Notes: a model not told the origin generated them from the sequence alone. A stretch of 64,000 bases of DNA from Pontibacter populi (GCF_019336435.1 NZ_JAHWXQ010000001.1:868001-932000), one strand, 5' to 3'. Counted from the first letter of the stretch, positions 35,800 to 45,093 are shown. Program-made: numbers and translations.

Positions 35800-36876
35800 C
35801 TATCGCTTTATCTCCGATGCTAATTCTTCCTGATCTACAGCCTGGCGGCCAAAAACCTTAGCGATCCACTTTGGAAGGAAAATAGAACCCAGAATCAGGT
35901 ATGGGTAGTAGGTGATCAGGCGGTAAAGCATCACAACCACATTACTGAAGCTACCCAGGAACAAGCCAAAGAAGCTCGGGAACGCCATTTCAACTATACC
36001 AGCACCACCAGGTGTAATAGCGATCAGCATCACGATCCAGAAGATCAGGTTGCGGGAGATAATAAGCATGTGTTCGCTTAAGCTTACATCTACAAAAGCT
36101 GCGATCAGGCAGTTAAGCAGGAAGTAACGGGCGCTCCACACAAAAATGGTAGAAAGTATGGCTTTGCTCCAGTAAGTGGTATTTTTACCTCTCAGCTGCT
36201 GCGAGGCCCAGATGATCTCGTTGCCATGTTGGAATGCGTTGACCCGCCACTTACGCAAAAACTTAATGGACGTGATCTTCAGCAACAGCCATTTAAATGC
36301 ACGCGGTCTTACAAATAATGCATAGATCATCAGGAAAGTATAGAGCGCGATCAAACTATAGCTCACATAAAATGCCCACTTCAGTTTACTGATGTCGGAA
36401 GGATCCAGGCCAAAGGTAGGGAATACTTCGCCTTGCGTGGCCAGTAATGCAATCGGGGCTGCCAGAATGAAGAACATGTTATCCAGCACGGCCGTCAGCA
36501 TCACATAAGCCAGCGATTTGCCCAATGGAATGCCTTCTTTGTTCAGGATAATGGTAGCTACTGTGGTACCGCCCACAACCGATGGAGTAACCGCCGAAGC
36601 AAACTCCCAGAGCATAATCACATCTAAACTATTGCGCCAGGTCAGGAATTTATCGGTAAGCTCCCGGATGCGGTAAATGTAGCCAAAGTCGCGGATAACG
36701 AGCACTACTAGCGCAGCTGCCAGCCACCACATATTGGCATCGGCTATACTGGCCAGGTCGCCCAGCTTATCATCTTTTATAAACAACCAGGCTGTTGCCC
36801 CCAGTCCCAAAAAAACTGGAATGAGCACCTTGACCGGGCTAAAGCTTTTAAGTATTGTTTTTTGGTTCTGATCCAT
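35800..36876 (-). CDS. Lysylphosphatidylglycerol synthase TM-region family (UPF0104) membrane protein
   Basis: 358 residues with about eight transmembrane segments. Family landmarks are EFASAVTPSVVGGTTVATI (about 90-108), with TPS..GG, and IAITPGGAGIVEMAFPSFFG in the C-terminal half, with TPGGxGxxE. It corresponds to the integral membrane flippase part of MprF without the catalytic domain; such stand-alone proteins are thought to move lipids or lipid-linked molecules. It follows scpA by 40 bp and ends at a strong terminator. Confidence 0.9.
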   Translation of the reverse strand: MDQNQKTILKSFSPVKVLIPVFLGLGATAWLFIKDDKLGDLASIADANMWWLAAALVVLVIRDFGYIYRIRELTDKFLTWRNSLDVIMLWEFASAVTPSVVGGTTVATIILNKEGIPLGKSLAYVMLTAVLDNMFFILAAPIALLATQGEVFPTFGLDPSDISKLKWAFYVSYSLIALYTFLMIYALFVRPRAFKWLLLKITSIKFLRKWRVNAFQHGNEIIWASQQLRGKNTTYWSKAILSTIFVWSARYFLLNCLIAAFVDVSLSEHMLIISRNLIFWIVMLIAITPGGAGIVEMAFPSFFGLFLGSFSNVVVMLYRLITYYPYLILGSIFLPKWIAKVFGRQAVDQEELASEIKR

Positions 36877-36916
36877 GCAGGTGTGCTGGCTTTCTTCTGT
36901 TTACGGTCTTTAAAAA

Positions 36917-37687
36917 CTACTCAACCAGCAGTTGTGTAACCTGGGCAGCCTGCCCTTCGGCTATCGTTATTGTAAAATCATTAAATCCTTCGCCTACTTC
37001 AATCCCGATCAGGTTTAGCTGCAGCATATCCAGTATCGCCAGAAAGTTAAAGATCATTCCTATTTTATCCGGAAACTGGCTTATCACTTCTGAAAACGTA
37101 GTGCGTTGGCGCTCTGTCACCAGCTTTAGAATTACATTACGCTGGCCTTCTATTGTATACGGGTACTGGATAACAGTATGCTTCGGGCGGTTCTGCTCAG
37201 CTTCGTAGCGGTTCATTACCTTATCAAACACCCGCATCAGTTTGTACAGGTTCAGGTCCTGCAGCTCGTACTCAAAATTGTTGGCGTTGGCAATTACCTG
37301 CAACTCGTCGTGTATGTTGCCGCGGTTTTCCTGGGCCAGGCGCAGGTCTTCCATTTCTGATAAGACCGGCACCGCACTTTTATATTTTTTATACTCCAGC
37401 AGGTGCTGTACCAGTTCCTGGCGTGGGTCAATTTCGTTTCCTTCTTCGTCTTTCTCGGTGCGAGGCAGCAGCATCTTGGCTTTTATGCGCATCAGTGTGG
37501 CAGCTGTCAATATAAAATCGCTGGCTACTTCAATGTTCAGTTGCTCCAGCTGCCGTATATAGCCCATAAATTCATTCGTGATCTGGAAGATCGGAATGTC
37601 GTGTATGTCCAGCTCATCGCGCTCTATAAAGAAAAGCAGCAGGTCGAACGGCCCCTCGAACAACGGTAATTTTATCTCGAAACTCAC
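36917..37687 (-). CDS. scpA: Segregation and condensation protein A
   Basis: The kleisin subunit that bridges SMC heads with ScpB in the bacterial condensin. 256 residues. The conserved N-terminus reads FEIKLPLFEGPFDLLLFFIE, followed by DIHDIPIFQITNEFMGYI and LMRIKAKMLLP; the C-terminal winged helix includes TFSEVISQFPDKIGMIFNFLAILDML. The start codon is GTG at 37687, with no in-frame ATG nearby. A TAAATTTG promoter element lies at 37738-37731. It is the first gene of a two-gene operon. Confidence 0.95.
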   Translation of the reverse strand: MSFEIKLPLFEGPFDLLLFFIERDELDIHDIPIFQITNEFMGYIRQLEQLNIEVASDFILTAATLMRIKAKMLLPRTEKDEEGNEIDPRQELVQHLLEYKKYKSAVPVLSEMEDLRLAQENRGNIHDELQVIANANNFEYELQDLNLYKLMRVFDKVMNRYEAEQNRPKHTVIQYPYTIEGQRNVILKLVTERQRTTFSEVISQFPDKIGMIFNFLAILDMLQLNLIGIEVGEGFNDFTITIAEGQAAQVTQLLVE

Positions 37688-37730
37688 TGTACTTTAGTTT
37701 TTGCTGCAGCGCCACGCGCCTGACGAAGAA

Positions 37731-37738
37731 CAAATTTA
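37731..37738 (-). promoter_or_regulatory. -7 promoter element of scpA (TAAATTTG)
   Basis: Minus-strand TAAATTTG matches TAnnTTTG exactly, 44 nt before the GTG start of scpA. No good -33 TTG was seen at the usual distance, so confidence is limited. Confidence 0.4.
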
Positions 37739-38018
37739 AACATTTTTGCCTGATTTGATGTAACCCCAAATTTATAACCAGCTATTACAGGCTCCCTTAA
37801 AGCGTATAGTTTACCTAACCCTAACCCGGCAACTATAGTTCTGCAGCACCCTACAGGCATTCCGGTATAAAATTTGATTACTCCGCACATGAAAATAAGC
37901 AGGCGGGTAATTCGTTCGTAGTTTTTTATTAATTTTACGTTTTGCCCGGACGTTTACAATTTTATCGCCAGCAAACTTTTAACAAAATAAATTGTTGAAG
38001 GTCTATAAAGAGAATCGT

Positions 38019-39935
38019 ATGATCATTAAACCCGGAGAGTTGCTAGCCTCCATAAACACGCCTGAAGACCTGCGAAAGCTGAAGCCAGAGCAGATGTTAC
38101 AGGTTACGCAGGAATTAAGGCAGTTTATTATTGATGTAGTGTCGATACATGGCGGGCACTTTGGTGCTAGTTTAGGGGTAGTTGAGATCACGACAGCACT
38201 ACATTATGTGTTTAACACACCGTACGACCAGCTTGTATGGGATGTTGGGCACCAGGCATATGGCCATAAAATTCTCACCGGCCGCCGCGATGTGTTTCAT
38301 ACCAACCGCAAATACGGCGGTATCTCCGGTTTCCCGAAACGTAAAGAAAGCGAGTACGACACCTTTGGCGTAGGCCACTCGAGTACGTCTATTTCGGCGG
38401 CACTTGGTATGGCTGTTGCCTCGCAGTATAAAAACGAAGCCGACCGACAGCACATTGCCGTGATAGGTGATGGCGCCCTGACAGGCGGTATGGCGTTTGA
38501 AGCCCTGAACCACGCCGGCGCAACCAATGCCAACCTGCTGGTAGTTTTAAACGACAACTGCATGAGCATCGACCCGAACGTGGGTGCTCTGAAAGAATAT
38601 TTAACCGACATTACCACTTCCCGCACCTATAACAAGGTTCGCGACGAGATCTGGAATATACTGGGTAAGATCAGCAAGTTTGGCCCGAACGCACAACACA
38701 TTGCTTCTAAGATAGAGAGCGGCATTAAAGCTTCGATCTTAAAGCAAAGCAACCTCTTCGAAGGCCTGAAGTTCCGTTACTTCGGTCCGATAGATGGCCA
38801 CGACATCAATCATCTGATTTCGGTGATGGAAGACCTGAAACATATTCCGGGTCCGAAAATACTGCACTGCATTACCACAAAAGGCAAAGGCTTTGCCCTT
38901 GCCGAAAAAGATCAGACCAAATGGCACGCGCCAGGGTTGTTCGATAAAATCACCGGTGAGATCTATAAAACGCACTACGACAAGCCACAGCCACCAAAGT
39001 ACCAGGACGTTTTCGGCCATACGATAGTGGAACTGGCCGAGCAGAACCCTAAAATTATGGGGGTAACGCCTGCCATGCCATCGGGTTGCTCGCTTAACAT
39101 TATGATGAAGGCCATGCCGGACCGCGCGTTTGACGTGGGCATTGCCGAGCAGCACGCAGTAACTTTCTCGGCTGGTCTGGCTACACAAGGCATGATCCCG
39201 TTCTGTAATATCTACAGCACGTTTATGCAGCGCGGCTACGACCAGGTGGTACATGATGTATGTTTACAGAACCTGCCGGTAGTATTCTGCCTGGACAGAG
39301 CTGGTTTTGCCGGTGCCGACGGCCCGACACACCACGGTGCGTACGACATTGCGTACATGCGCTGCATCCCGAACATGGTGGTATCTGCCCCAATGAACGA
39401 GCAGGAACTGCGTAACCTGATGTTTACTGCTACCCAGGAAGGTGCTGGTCCGTTCACGATCCGTTACCCGCGCGGCGAAGGTGTTATGCCTAGCTGGAAA
39501 ACTCCTTTTGAAGTAATTGAGATAGGTAAAGGTCGTACCGTACAGGAAGGCGAAGAAGTAGCGATACTAACCTTCGGCCACATTGGTAACTATGCGGTGG
39601 ATGTCTGCAAGAAACTAAGCTTCGACGGCATTACGCCAGGCCATTACGACATGCGTTTCGCTAAGCCGCTGGATGAAGAATTACTGCACCATATTTTCTC
39701 AAAATACAGCAAAGTTATTACCGTAGAAGATGGCTGCCTGCAAGGTGGTTTCGGTAGTGCTGTGCTGGAGTTTATGGTTGATAACGGCTACACTTCTCAG
39801 GTAAAACGCCTGGGCATGGCTGATGTAATTTACGAGCACGGCTCGCAACTGGAACTACACCGCGAAGCCGGCTTCGCTCCGGAAGACATTGAACGAACTG
39901 TTCGTGAGATGATCGGCGTTGCGGTGAAAGTATAG
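38019..39935 (+). CDS. dxs: 1-deoxy-D-xylulose-5-phosphate synthase
   Basis: It condenses pyruvate and glyceraldehyde 3-phosphate with thiamine diphosphate, the first step of the non-mevalonate isoprenoid pathway. 638 residues from the ATG at 38019; an in-frame TTG at 37992 would add nine residues and is not needed. The N-terminal part has WDVGHQAYGHKILTGRRD and the ThDP/Mg motif G150-D151-G152 followed 25 residues later by NDN (178-180). The pyrimidine-binding domain has DVGIAEQHAVTFSAGLA and the transketolase C domain follows. It is monocistronic with a strong terminator. No CTATAG lies in the gene. Confidence 0.97.
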   Translation: MIIKPGELLASINTPEDLRKLKPEQMLQVTQELRQFIIDVVSIHGGHFGASLGVVEITTALHYVFNTPYDQLVWDVGHQAYGHKILTGRRDVFHTNRKYGGISGFPKRKESEYDTFGVGHSSTSISAALGMAVASQYKNEADRQHIAVIGDGALTGGMAFEALNHAGATNANLLVVLNDNCMSIDPNVGALKEYLTDITTSRTYNKVRDEIWNILGKISKFGPNAQHIASKIESGIKASILKQSNLFEGLKFRYFGPIDGHDINHLISVMEDLKHIPGPKILHCITTKGKGFALAEKDQTKWHAPGLFDKITGEIYKTHYDKPQPPKYQDVFGHTIVELAEQNPKIMGVTPAMPSGCSLNIMMKAMPDRAFDVGIAEQHAVTFSAGLATQGMIPFCNIYSTFMQRGYDQVVHDVCLQNLPVVFCLDRAGFAGADGPTHHGAYDIAYMRCIPNMVVSAPMNEQELRNLMFTATQEGAGPFTIRYPRGEGVMPSWKTPFEVIEIGKGRTVQEGEEVAILTFGHIGNYAVDVCKKLSFDGITPGHYDMRFAKPLDEELLHHIFSKYSKVITVEDGCLQGGFGSAVLEFMVDNGYTSQVKRLGMADVIYEHGSQLELHREAGFAPEDIERTVREMIGVAVKV

Positions 39936-39987
39936 TCACTCTGGCTAAGCTCCTGACAAAGAATTGTTTGACAAAAGACATAAGATT

Positions 39988-40023
39988 AAGCCCTGCAGTT
40001 TTAATAAGCTGCAGGGCTTTTTT
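39988..40023 (+). terminator. Terminator of dxs
   Basis: AAGCCCTGCAG (39988-39998) pairs perfectly with CTGCAGGGCTT (40009-40019) over a 10-nt loop and is followed by a T-run. Confidence 0.92.
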
Positions 40024-40025
40024 GT

Positions 40026-40061
40026 CTGAATCAGGATTTACAGGATTTTAGAATTGACAGG
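40026..40061. repeat. AATCAGGATTTACAGGATT repeat
   Basis: AATCAGGATTTACAGGATT and a diverged GACAGGATT copy follow the dxs terminator. The inverted counterpart (AATCCTGTAAATCCTGATT) is at about 56619-56640. This motif family is widespread in bacterial intergenic DNA. Confidence 0.6.
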
Positions 40062-40072
40062 ATTGCTAAGAC

Positions 40073-40098
40073 CTAGCAGTGTGCGCAGCTCCTGCTAG
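40073..40098. repeat. CTAGCAG...CTGCTAG hairpin repeat, copy 2
   Basis: CTAGCAG (40073-40079) and CTGCTAG (40092-40098) with loop TGTGCGCAGCTC. Same spacing as the copies at 35644 and 55987. Confidence 0.75.
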
Positions 40099-40200
40099 CG
40101 TCTGGGTTTTATAGTTGCTGTTATTTAACCCCCCCCTGACCCGGAGTTACAGATATTCCGTATTTACTATCTTTACAAACTATAGCAACAACTATAAACT

Positions 40201-40977
40201 ATGCCAAACTCCACTTTTACCGATGCCGGCTCCGGCGATGCTCTGGTTTTCCTGCATGGCTTTGCCGAAAGCAAGCAGGTATGGACCGATTTCAAAAAGC
40301 CGCTGCAAAACAAATTCAGAACGATAGCCCTGGACCTGCCTGGTTTCGGAAATAACACCGCTGAAGTTGCAGACTATAGCATGGACACGATGGCCAACTA
40401 TGTGAAGCAGCAACTCGATAAGCTGGGTGTAAAGAAATGCATTCTGATCGGGCACTCCATGGGCGGTTATGTAAGCATGGCTTTTGCGGAGAAGTATGGC
40501 GCTATGTTGAACGGCCTTTGCCTGTTCCACTCCTCTGCCCTGCCCGACACCGACGAAAAGAAAGACAACCGCAACAAGACCATCGAGTTTGTAGAGAAGC
40601 ACGGCGTTGAGAAGTTTATGCAGTCGTTTGTAGAACCGCTGTTTTTTGCAGATAACCGCGCCAAGCTCCGCAGCAAAATAGACCTGATGAAAAAGATAGG
40701 CACCGTCACGCCAAAAGAAAGTATAGTTGGTGGCCTGGCAGCCATGCGCGACCGCCCCAACAAAACCGAAGTCCTGAAAAAAGCGAACTACCCCGTGCTG
40801 TTTATTTTTGGCAAAGAAGATGGTGCCGTACCAATGGATAAAGCACTGGAGCAATGCCATTTGCCAGACAATAGCATGGTCTACTTCCTGGGGCAAACAG
40901 GCCACATGGGCATGTTCGAGCGCACCTACGAAACCCGCAAAGCCATCGAAAAATTCGCCGAAACGATCTTAGGATAG
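40201..40977 (+). CDS. Alpha/beta hydrolase
   Basis: 258 residues, cytoplasmic. The oxyanion-hole region is LVFLHGFAESKQVW (15-28), the nucleophile elbow GHSMGG gives Ser86, and the triad is completed by Asp207 (FGKEDGAVP) and His235 (GQTGHMGMFE). The fold group includes esterases, MhpC-like C-C hydrolases and haloperoxidase-like enzymes; no substrate can be named. A long inverted repeat follows the stop (40984-41072), which may serve as terminator. Confidence 0.9.
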   Translation: MPNSTFTDAGSGDALVFLHGFAESKQVWTDFKKPLQNKFRTIALDLPGFGNNTAEVADYSMDTMANYVKQQLDKLGVKKCILIGHSMGGYVSMAFAEKYGAMLNGLCLFHSSALPDTDEKKDNRNKTIEFVEKHGVEKFMQSFVEPLFFADNRAKLRSKIDLMKKIGTVTPKESIVGGLAAMRDRPNKTEVLKKANYPVLFIFGKEDGAVPMDKALEQCHLPDNSMVYFLGQTGHMGMFERTYETRKAIEKFAETILG

Positions 40978-40983
40978 TTAGAA

Positions 40984-41072
40984 AGTTAAAAAGTTTGGAA
41001 GTTAGAAAGTTGTTTTCTTCTACTCTATAAACTTTTAACTTTCTAACCTTCTAACTTCCAAACTTTTTAACT
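40984..41072. repeat. Large inverted repeat of the AACTTTCTAACTTC family
   Basis: A perfect 22-bp inverted repeat (40984-41005 with 41051-41072; AGTTAAAAAGTTTGGAAGTT and complement) fills the gap between the hydrolase and the MFS gene, leaving a 45-nt loop made of the same kind of GTTAGAAAGTT sequence. Related single strands occur at 29896-29935 and 50423-50452. Confidence 0.8.
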
Positions 41073-41078
41073 CCAATA

Positions 41079-42239
41079 ATGCGTCGCATTCTGCCAACTA
41101 TAGTTTTCACCCAGTTTGCTTGCACGTCGTTGTGGTTTGCGGGCAACGCGGTGTTACCGGAGCTGCAACAGGAGCTTAACCTGGAGCAGGATGCATTGGG
41201 GCTGATCACTTCGTCGGTGCAGTTGGGGTTTATAGCTGGTACGCTTTGCTTCGCCTTTCTTTCGCTGGCCGACAGGGTATCGCCGCGGTTGCTGTTTATG
41301 CTTTGCGCTGTGGCCGGCGCTGCGACTAATGCTTTGCTGGTTTTCCTGCCTGCCGATTTTACAACTATACTTTTGCTGCGGGTGGCTACCGGTTTTTTAC
41401 TGGCCGGCGTGTATCCCGTAGGTATGAAGATAGCGGCCAGCTGGTACAGCGGCAGTTTAGGTAAGGCAATAGGTTATTTAGTCGGGGCACTTGTTTTGGG
41501 TACGGCATTTCCCCATTTACTACGGGCTTTGGGCAACAGCCTGCACTGGCAGAGCACGTTGCTAACTATAAGCGGACTGGCTGCAGTTGGTGGTCTGGCA
41601 ATGTATCTGCTAGTACCGGACGGGCCATACCTGCGTAAAGGCGCTGCTTTCGATATCCGAAATATGCTGCAGGCGTTTAAGGTAAATGAGTTCCGGGCAG
41701 CAGCTTTTGGCTACTTTGGGCATATGTGGGAGCTGTATACCTTCTGGGCTTTTGTGCCGGTTATACTGGCTTATAGTTTACCTGAGCTTACTACGGTACA
41801 GATCTCACTTTATAGTTTCTGTGTTATTGCGGCGGGTGCTATTGGCTGCGTAGGCGGCGGTCATTTGTCGCAGCGATTTGGTAGTGCCAGGGTAGCTTTT
41901 GTGCAGTTGCTGCTCTCCGGTTTGTGCTGCCTGGCTGCCGTGTTTTTACTGGCGGTAAGTTCAACTATAGTTATCATTCCTTTCCTGCTTTTTTGGGGTG
42001 TGGTAGTGGCTGGTGATTCGCCCCAGTTCTCCGCCTTAAATGCCCGCACTGCTCCGCAGCATTTGGTTGGTACGGCACTTACGGTTGTAGTCAGTATTGG
42101 CTTTGCGCTAACTATAGTCAGTATTCAGTTTACTACCTACATCTTAAAATTTATGCCTCTACCCGTGGTTTTTGCGCTGCTTGTAGTGGGACCTATCCTG
42201 GGGCTGCTTTCGCTCAGGCAACTGGTTGGCAGGCAATAA
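41079..42239 (+). CDS. MFS transporter (CynX/NarK-like)
   Basis: 386 residues with twelve predicted transmembrane segments. The first helix reads TIVFTQFACTSLWFAGNAVLP; the loop between helices 2 and 3 is FAFLSLADRVSPRLLF, the usual position of the MFS signature, and GVYPVGMKIAASWY lies in helix 4-5. The second half begins near FRAAAFGYFGHMWELYTFWAF. The substrate is unknown. It starts right after the inverted repeat and shares a bidirectional terminator with the next, convergent gene. Confidence 0.9.
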   Translation: MRRILPTIVFTQFACTSLWFAGNAVLPELQQELNLEQDALGLITSSVQLGFIAGTLCFAFLSLADRVSPRLLFMLCAVAGAATNALLVFLPADFTTILLLRVATGFLLAGVYPVGMKIAASWYSGSLGKAIGYLVGALVLGTAFPHLLRALGNSLHWQSTLLTISGLAAVGGLAMYLLVPDGPYLRKGAAFDIRNMLQAFKVNEFRAAAFGYFGHMWELYTFWAFVPVILAYSLPELTTVQISLYSFCVIAAGAIGCVGGGHLSQRFGSARVAFVQLLLSGLCCLAAVFLLAVSSTIVIIPFLLFWGVVVAGDSPQFSALNARTAPQHLVGTALTVVVSIGFALTIVSIQFTTYILKFMPLPVVFALLVVGPILGLLSLRQLVGRQ

Positions 42240-42268
42240 AAAAAGCCGGTACTTACACCGGCTTTTTT
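42240..42268. terminator. Bidirectional terminator between convergent genes
   Basis: AAAAAGCCGGT (42240-42250) with ACCGGCTTTTT (42257-42267), loop of 6 nt, flanked by A and T runs. It serves the MFS gene and the convergent lipoprotein gene. Confidence 0.92.
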
Positions 42269-42287
42269 ATCCATCTATAGTTTGTTT

Positions 42288-42716
42288 CTATTTCTCTGCT
42301 TCCATTATCATCTCTGAACCGTCTCCGGCTTTAAGGCGAAGTTCATCGTCACTTAGTTTCAGTACATCAAAATTCTCAGATACATTCTGGTCTTCAAACT
42401 GTAAAGTCAGCTTTTTGGCACCCTGGTCGTAGGTCCAGGTACCTGTTTGCAGGGTACTCGCGCCACCCATTGCAAAACGGCCATCTGCGTAAAACTGAAT
42501 GTTCTGCTCCTTTTCAGCATCGGTTAACTTCTCTTTGTCACCTTCGGTATTTAATTCTTTTTTAGCATTCCATGTTTTGCTGCTGGTTCCTGATAACATG
42601 CTTTCTGTGCCAGCTTTATCGCCGCCGCAGCTTACCAGCGTAATAGCCAGTAACATAGTAAATGCCATTTTTAAGAAACCCGGCAAAAGGCTTGTGTTCT
42701 TTTTTGTAATTTCCAT
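42288..42716 (-). CDS. Lipocalin-like-domain lipoprotein
   Basis: 142 residues from the ATG at 42716; an in-frame ATG at 42740 adds eight residues without signal character. The lipoprotein signal ends MLLAITLVSC (Cys30). The mature part has the pattern of small Bacteroidota lipocalin-like proteins: KTWNAKKE, NIQFYADGRFAMGG, GTWTYDQGAKKLTLQFED, NFDVLKLSDDELRLK. The function is unknown. The long N-terminal region before the hydrophobic stretch leaves the exact start open. Confidence 0.8.
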   Translation of the reverse strand: MEITKKNTSLLPGFLKMAFTMLLAITLVSCGGDKAGTESMLSGTSSKTWNAKKELNTEGDKEKLTDAEKEQNIQFYADGRFAMGGASTLQTGTWTYDQGAKKLTLQFEDQNVSENFDVLKLSDDELRLKAGDGSEMIMEAEK

Positions 42717-42928
42717 AGTTTTAAGTTGTATGTTTTGCAATAATATCTGGCCTTACTGCTGCAAAGCCTGTGCATAACGTACGTTCCCTTTCTCTTTAAA
42801 GTTAATATCAAAACGCCCTTCTAACACAATCACTTATACAACAAACTGAACGTAAAGGCGTATTTATTTAAGCAGCCACAAGCAAAGGCTGCCTCTTAAC
42901 GCAGAAGTTTAACACTAAATATTTTACT

Positions 42929-43240
42929 ATGGGATTGTTTGATTTTTTAAAGAAGGGAAAGGAAGAACCTGCTAAGCAACCAACAGGTACACCAAGAACC
43001 AACCAGATGCCTGGCCAGCCCACTCAGGGTACAACCGCATCTCCAAACCAGCAGCATGTAAACGCTAAAAGCACTGATACTTATACTGTTCAGTCCGGAG
43101 ACTCGCTCTCTAAAATTGCACAGCGCCAGTACGGCAGTGCCAGCTCATGGACCAAGATCTATGATGCTAATAAAACTATTATCGGCGATAACCCTGACCT
43201 TATTAAACCAGGCCAGAAGTTAACGATTCCGAGAGACTAA
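42929..43240 (+). CDS. LysM-domain protein
   Basis: 103 residues. A short N-terminus MGLFDFLKKGKEE, a Pro/Thr/Gln-rich linker (14-50) and a single LysM domain (about 51-101: YTVQSGDSLSKIAQRQYG ... GDNPDLIKPGQKLTIP). There is no signal peptide, so it is cytoplasmic or exported by an unusual route, like E. coli YgaU/Kbp, which binds K+; that comparison is only by layout. It ends at a strong hairpin. Confidence 0.88.
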   Translation: MGLFDFLKKGKEEPAKQPTGTPRTNQMPGQPTQGTTASPNQQHVNAKSTDTYTVQSGDSLSKIAQRQYGSASSWTKIYDANKTIIGDNPDLIKPGQKLTIPRD

Positions 43241-43260
43241 CAATACTTAAAAGTATGAAA

Positions 43261-43300
43261 CTGAAACGGCCGCTTCCTTTACAGGAAGCGGCCGTTTCAG
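43261..43300 (+). terminator. Terminator after the LysM gene
   Basis: A perfect 18-bp stem (43261-43278 with 43283-43300) with loop TTAC: CTGAAACGGCCGCTTCCT and complement. There is little T-run, but the stem is very strong. Confidence 0.75.
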
Positions 43301-43376
43301 TTCTGCTTATGTTGCCCCTCGACAACTATAGTTTTTAGTTTACCTGCAGCCAAACTATAGTTTCACCTAATAAAAA

Positions 43377-43404
43377 ATCCCGCCGAAGTTACCTCCGGCG
43401 GGAT
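43377..43404 (-). terminator. Terminator of ndk
   Basis: ATCCCGCCG (43377-43385) pairs with CGGCGGGAT (43396-43404); on the minus strand the stem runs into a T-run (AAAAAA on the plus strand). It lies 27 nt after the ndk stop. Confidence 0.88.
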
Positions 43405-43431
43405 CTTTCAAATCAATAAGTATTCTTTTGC

Positions 43432-43851
43432 TTAGAAACGCTCGTCAGCAGCGAAGAAGAAATCGCCTTCGATCTGCGCGTTCTCATTTGAATCAGAACC
43501 GTGAACGGCGTTAGACTCGATAGACTTAGCATATTTCTTACGGATAGTACCTTCTGCAGCCTGCTCCGGGTTTGTAGCACCAATCAGGGCACGGAAATCT
43601 TCTACAGCGTTGTCTTTCTCCAGGATCATCGCTACGATAGGGCCTTTAGACATATATTTTACTAAGTCGTTATAGAACGGACGCTCTTTGTGTACTTCGT
43701 AAAATTTACCGGCACGCTCTTCAGACAGTCTTGTCTTTTTCATCGCTACAATGCGGAAGCCGCCTTCTTCGATCATTTGAGTAATGCCGCCAATGTGGTT
43801 ATCAGCCACTGCATCCGGCTTGATCATGGTAAATGTGATGTTTCCTGCCAT
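43432..43851 (-). CDS. ndk: Nucleoside diphosphate kinase
   Basis: It transfers the gamma-phosphate between nucleoside tri- and diphosphates through a phosphohistidine. 139 residues. [10 protein letters not shown] (7-15) and the active-site NAVHGSDS with His117 are intact; [21 protein letters not shown] is the family's central stretch. It is monocistronic with a terminator. It is convergent with the LysM gene, and two exact AACTATAGTT sites (43324 and 43353) stand between the two terminators. Confidence 0.97.
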   Translation of the reverse strand: MAGNITFTMIKPDAVADNHIGGITQMIEEGGFRIVAMKKTRLSEERAGKFYEVHKERPFYNDLVKYMSKGPIVAMILEKDNAVEDFRALIGATNPEQAAEGTIRKKYAKSIESNAVHGSDSNENAQIEGDFFFAADERF

Positions 43852-44067
43852 GGTACGTCGTATTTATAATGTGTTTCTTTTTTACGGGCGCAAAATTAGT
43901 GCATTTATAGTTAATATTGCTATACTTTGCCGTTATAGTTTGCCAAAACCATAGTTGCAACTTTGCAGGCTTTATACTGCAAAACCGCTATTTTATTGTT
44001 TTAGAAGTTATTTCTTCAGAAATTCGCACCCTATTTCCCTATTAATCAGAGGAATTATACCTAACCT

Positions 44068-45093
44068 ATGTATGATGTTAGCGCTCTAAAAGAGCTCCTG
44101 AAAGAACCTAAAGAGGTGATGATCACCACGCACCATAAACCAGATGCTGATGCACTGGGGTCGTCTTTGGGTCTGGCAGGATACCTCAAAAAGAAAGGGC
44201 ATCTTGTTACCGTGGTTACGCCATCCGATTACCCGAACTTCCTTAACTGGATGAGTGGCAACGATGACGTGATCATTTATTCTGAGAAAAACGACGCACT
44301 GGTGCAGCGCATCATTAAGGAGTCGCAGGTTATCTTTTGCCTTGATTTCTCGAGCCTGTCGCGTATTAACGAGATGGGCGAATACATCAGAGCAGCGGCT
44401 GGCACAAAAGTACTGGTAGATCACCACCTGCAGCCGGAAGACTTTGCTGAAATTCAGTTCTCAAACACAAACGCGGCTGCCACAGCCGAGATCGTGTATG
44501 ACCTGATAAAAGACCTGGGCGACGGCGACCTGATTGATACCAACATTGGTGAGTGCCTTTACGCGGGAATCATGACGGACACAGGTTCGTTTCGCCACCC
44601 GAGCACTTCGCCAAACGTGCACCTGATCATTGCCGATCTGCTGAACGTGGGGGTAAAAACATCCAACATCCACCGCCTTATCTACGACAGCTCTACAGAA
44701 CTGCGCCTGCGCTTTTTAGGGTATGCGCTGAAAGAGAAACTGGTAGTGCTGCAGGAATACCATACAGCTTATTTTGCCATAACGGCCGAAGAATTAAAAG
44801 CTTATGACTCCAAGACCGGCGATACCGAAGGACTTGTAAACTATGCCTTGTCTATAGAGGGCATTGTTTTTGCAGCCCTGATCATCGACCGTTCGCAGGC
44901 TGTTAAAATGTCTTTCCGTTCGGTAGGCGATTTCTCGGCCAATGAGTTTGCCCGCGACCACTTTAACGGTGGCGGACACAAAAACGCAGCCGGCGGCATG
45001 TCTATGGACCCGCTGGAAGCAACCGTACAAAAATTCGAAAGCCTGCTGCCGCAGTACAAAGAACAACTGCAGGCCGTAGCTCAAAACAGTTAA
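44068..45093 (+). CDS. DHH-family phosphoesterase (NrnA-like nanoRNase/pAp phosphatase)
   Basis: 341 residues with all DHH landmarks: HHKPDADALGSSLG (Asp26, Asp28), FCLDFSSLS (Asp93), VDHHLQ (Asp118-His119-His120), GIMTDTGSFRH and the DHHA1 C-terminal motif GGGHKNAAGG. NrnA-type enzymes degrade short oligoribonucleotides and pAp with Mn2+, or related cyclic-dinucleotide products. It is the first of three genes spaced by 24 and 27 bp, the others encoding FKBP lipoproteins. Confidence 0.92.
   Translation: MYDVSALKELLKEPKEVMITTHHKPDADALGSSLGLAGYLKKKGHLVTVVTPSDYPNFLNWMSGNDDVIIYSEKNDALVQRIIKESQVIFCLDFSSLSRINEMGEYIRAAAGTKVLVDHHLQPEDFAEIQFSNTNAAATAEIVYDLIKDLGDGDLIDTNIGECLYAGIMTDTGSFRHPSTSPNVHLIIADLLNVGVKTSNIHRLIYDSSTELRLRFLGYALKEKLVVLQEYHTAYFAITAEELKAYDSKTGDTEGLVNYALSIEGIVFAALIIDRSQAVKMSFRSVGDFSANEFARDHFNGGGHKNAAGGMSMDPLEATVQKFESLLPQYKEQLQAVAQNS

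Noticed and set aside
37684..37890. 68-codon minus-strand frame overlapping the scpA start by 4 bp
   Set aside because: It covers the probable scpA promoter element, contains an iterated palindrome, and resembles no protein; the overlap is probably chance.
38739..39254. 171-codon minus-strand frame inside dxs
   Set aside because: Antisense to a highly conserved enzyme gene; the frame arises from its codon pattern.
40192..40905. 237-codon minus-strand frame opposite the alpha/beta hydrolase
   Set aside because: It is a long antisense shadow; the plus-strand hydrolase has a complete catalytic triad and explains the region.
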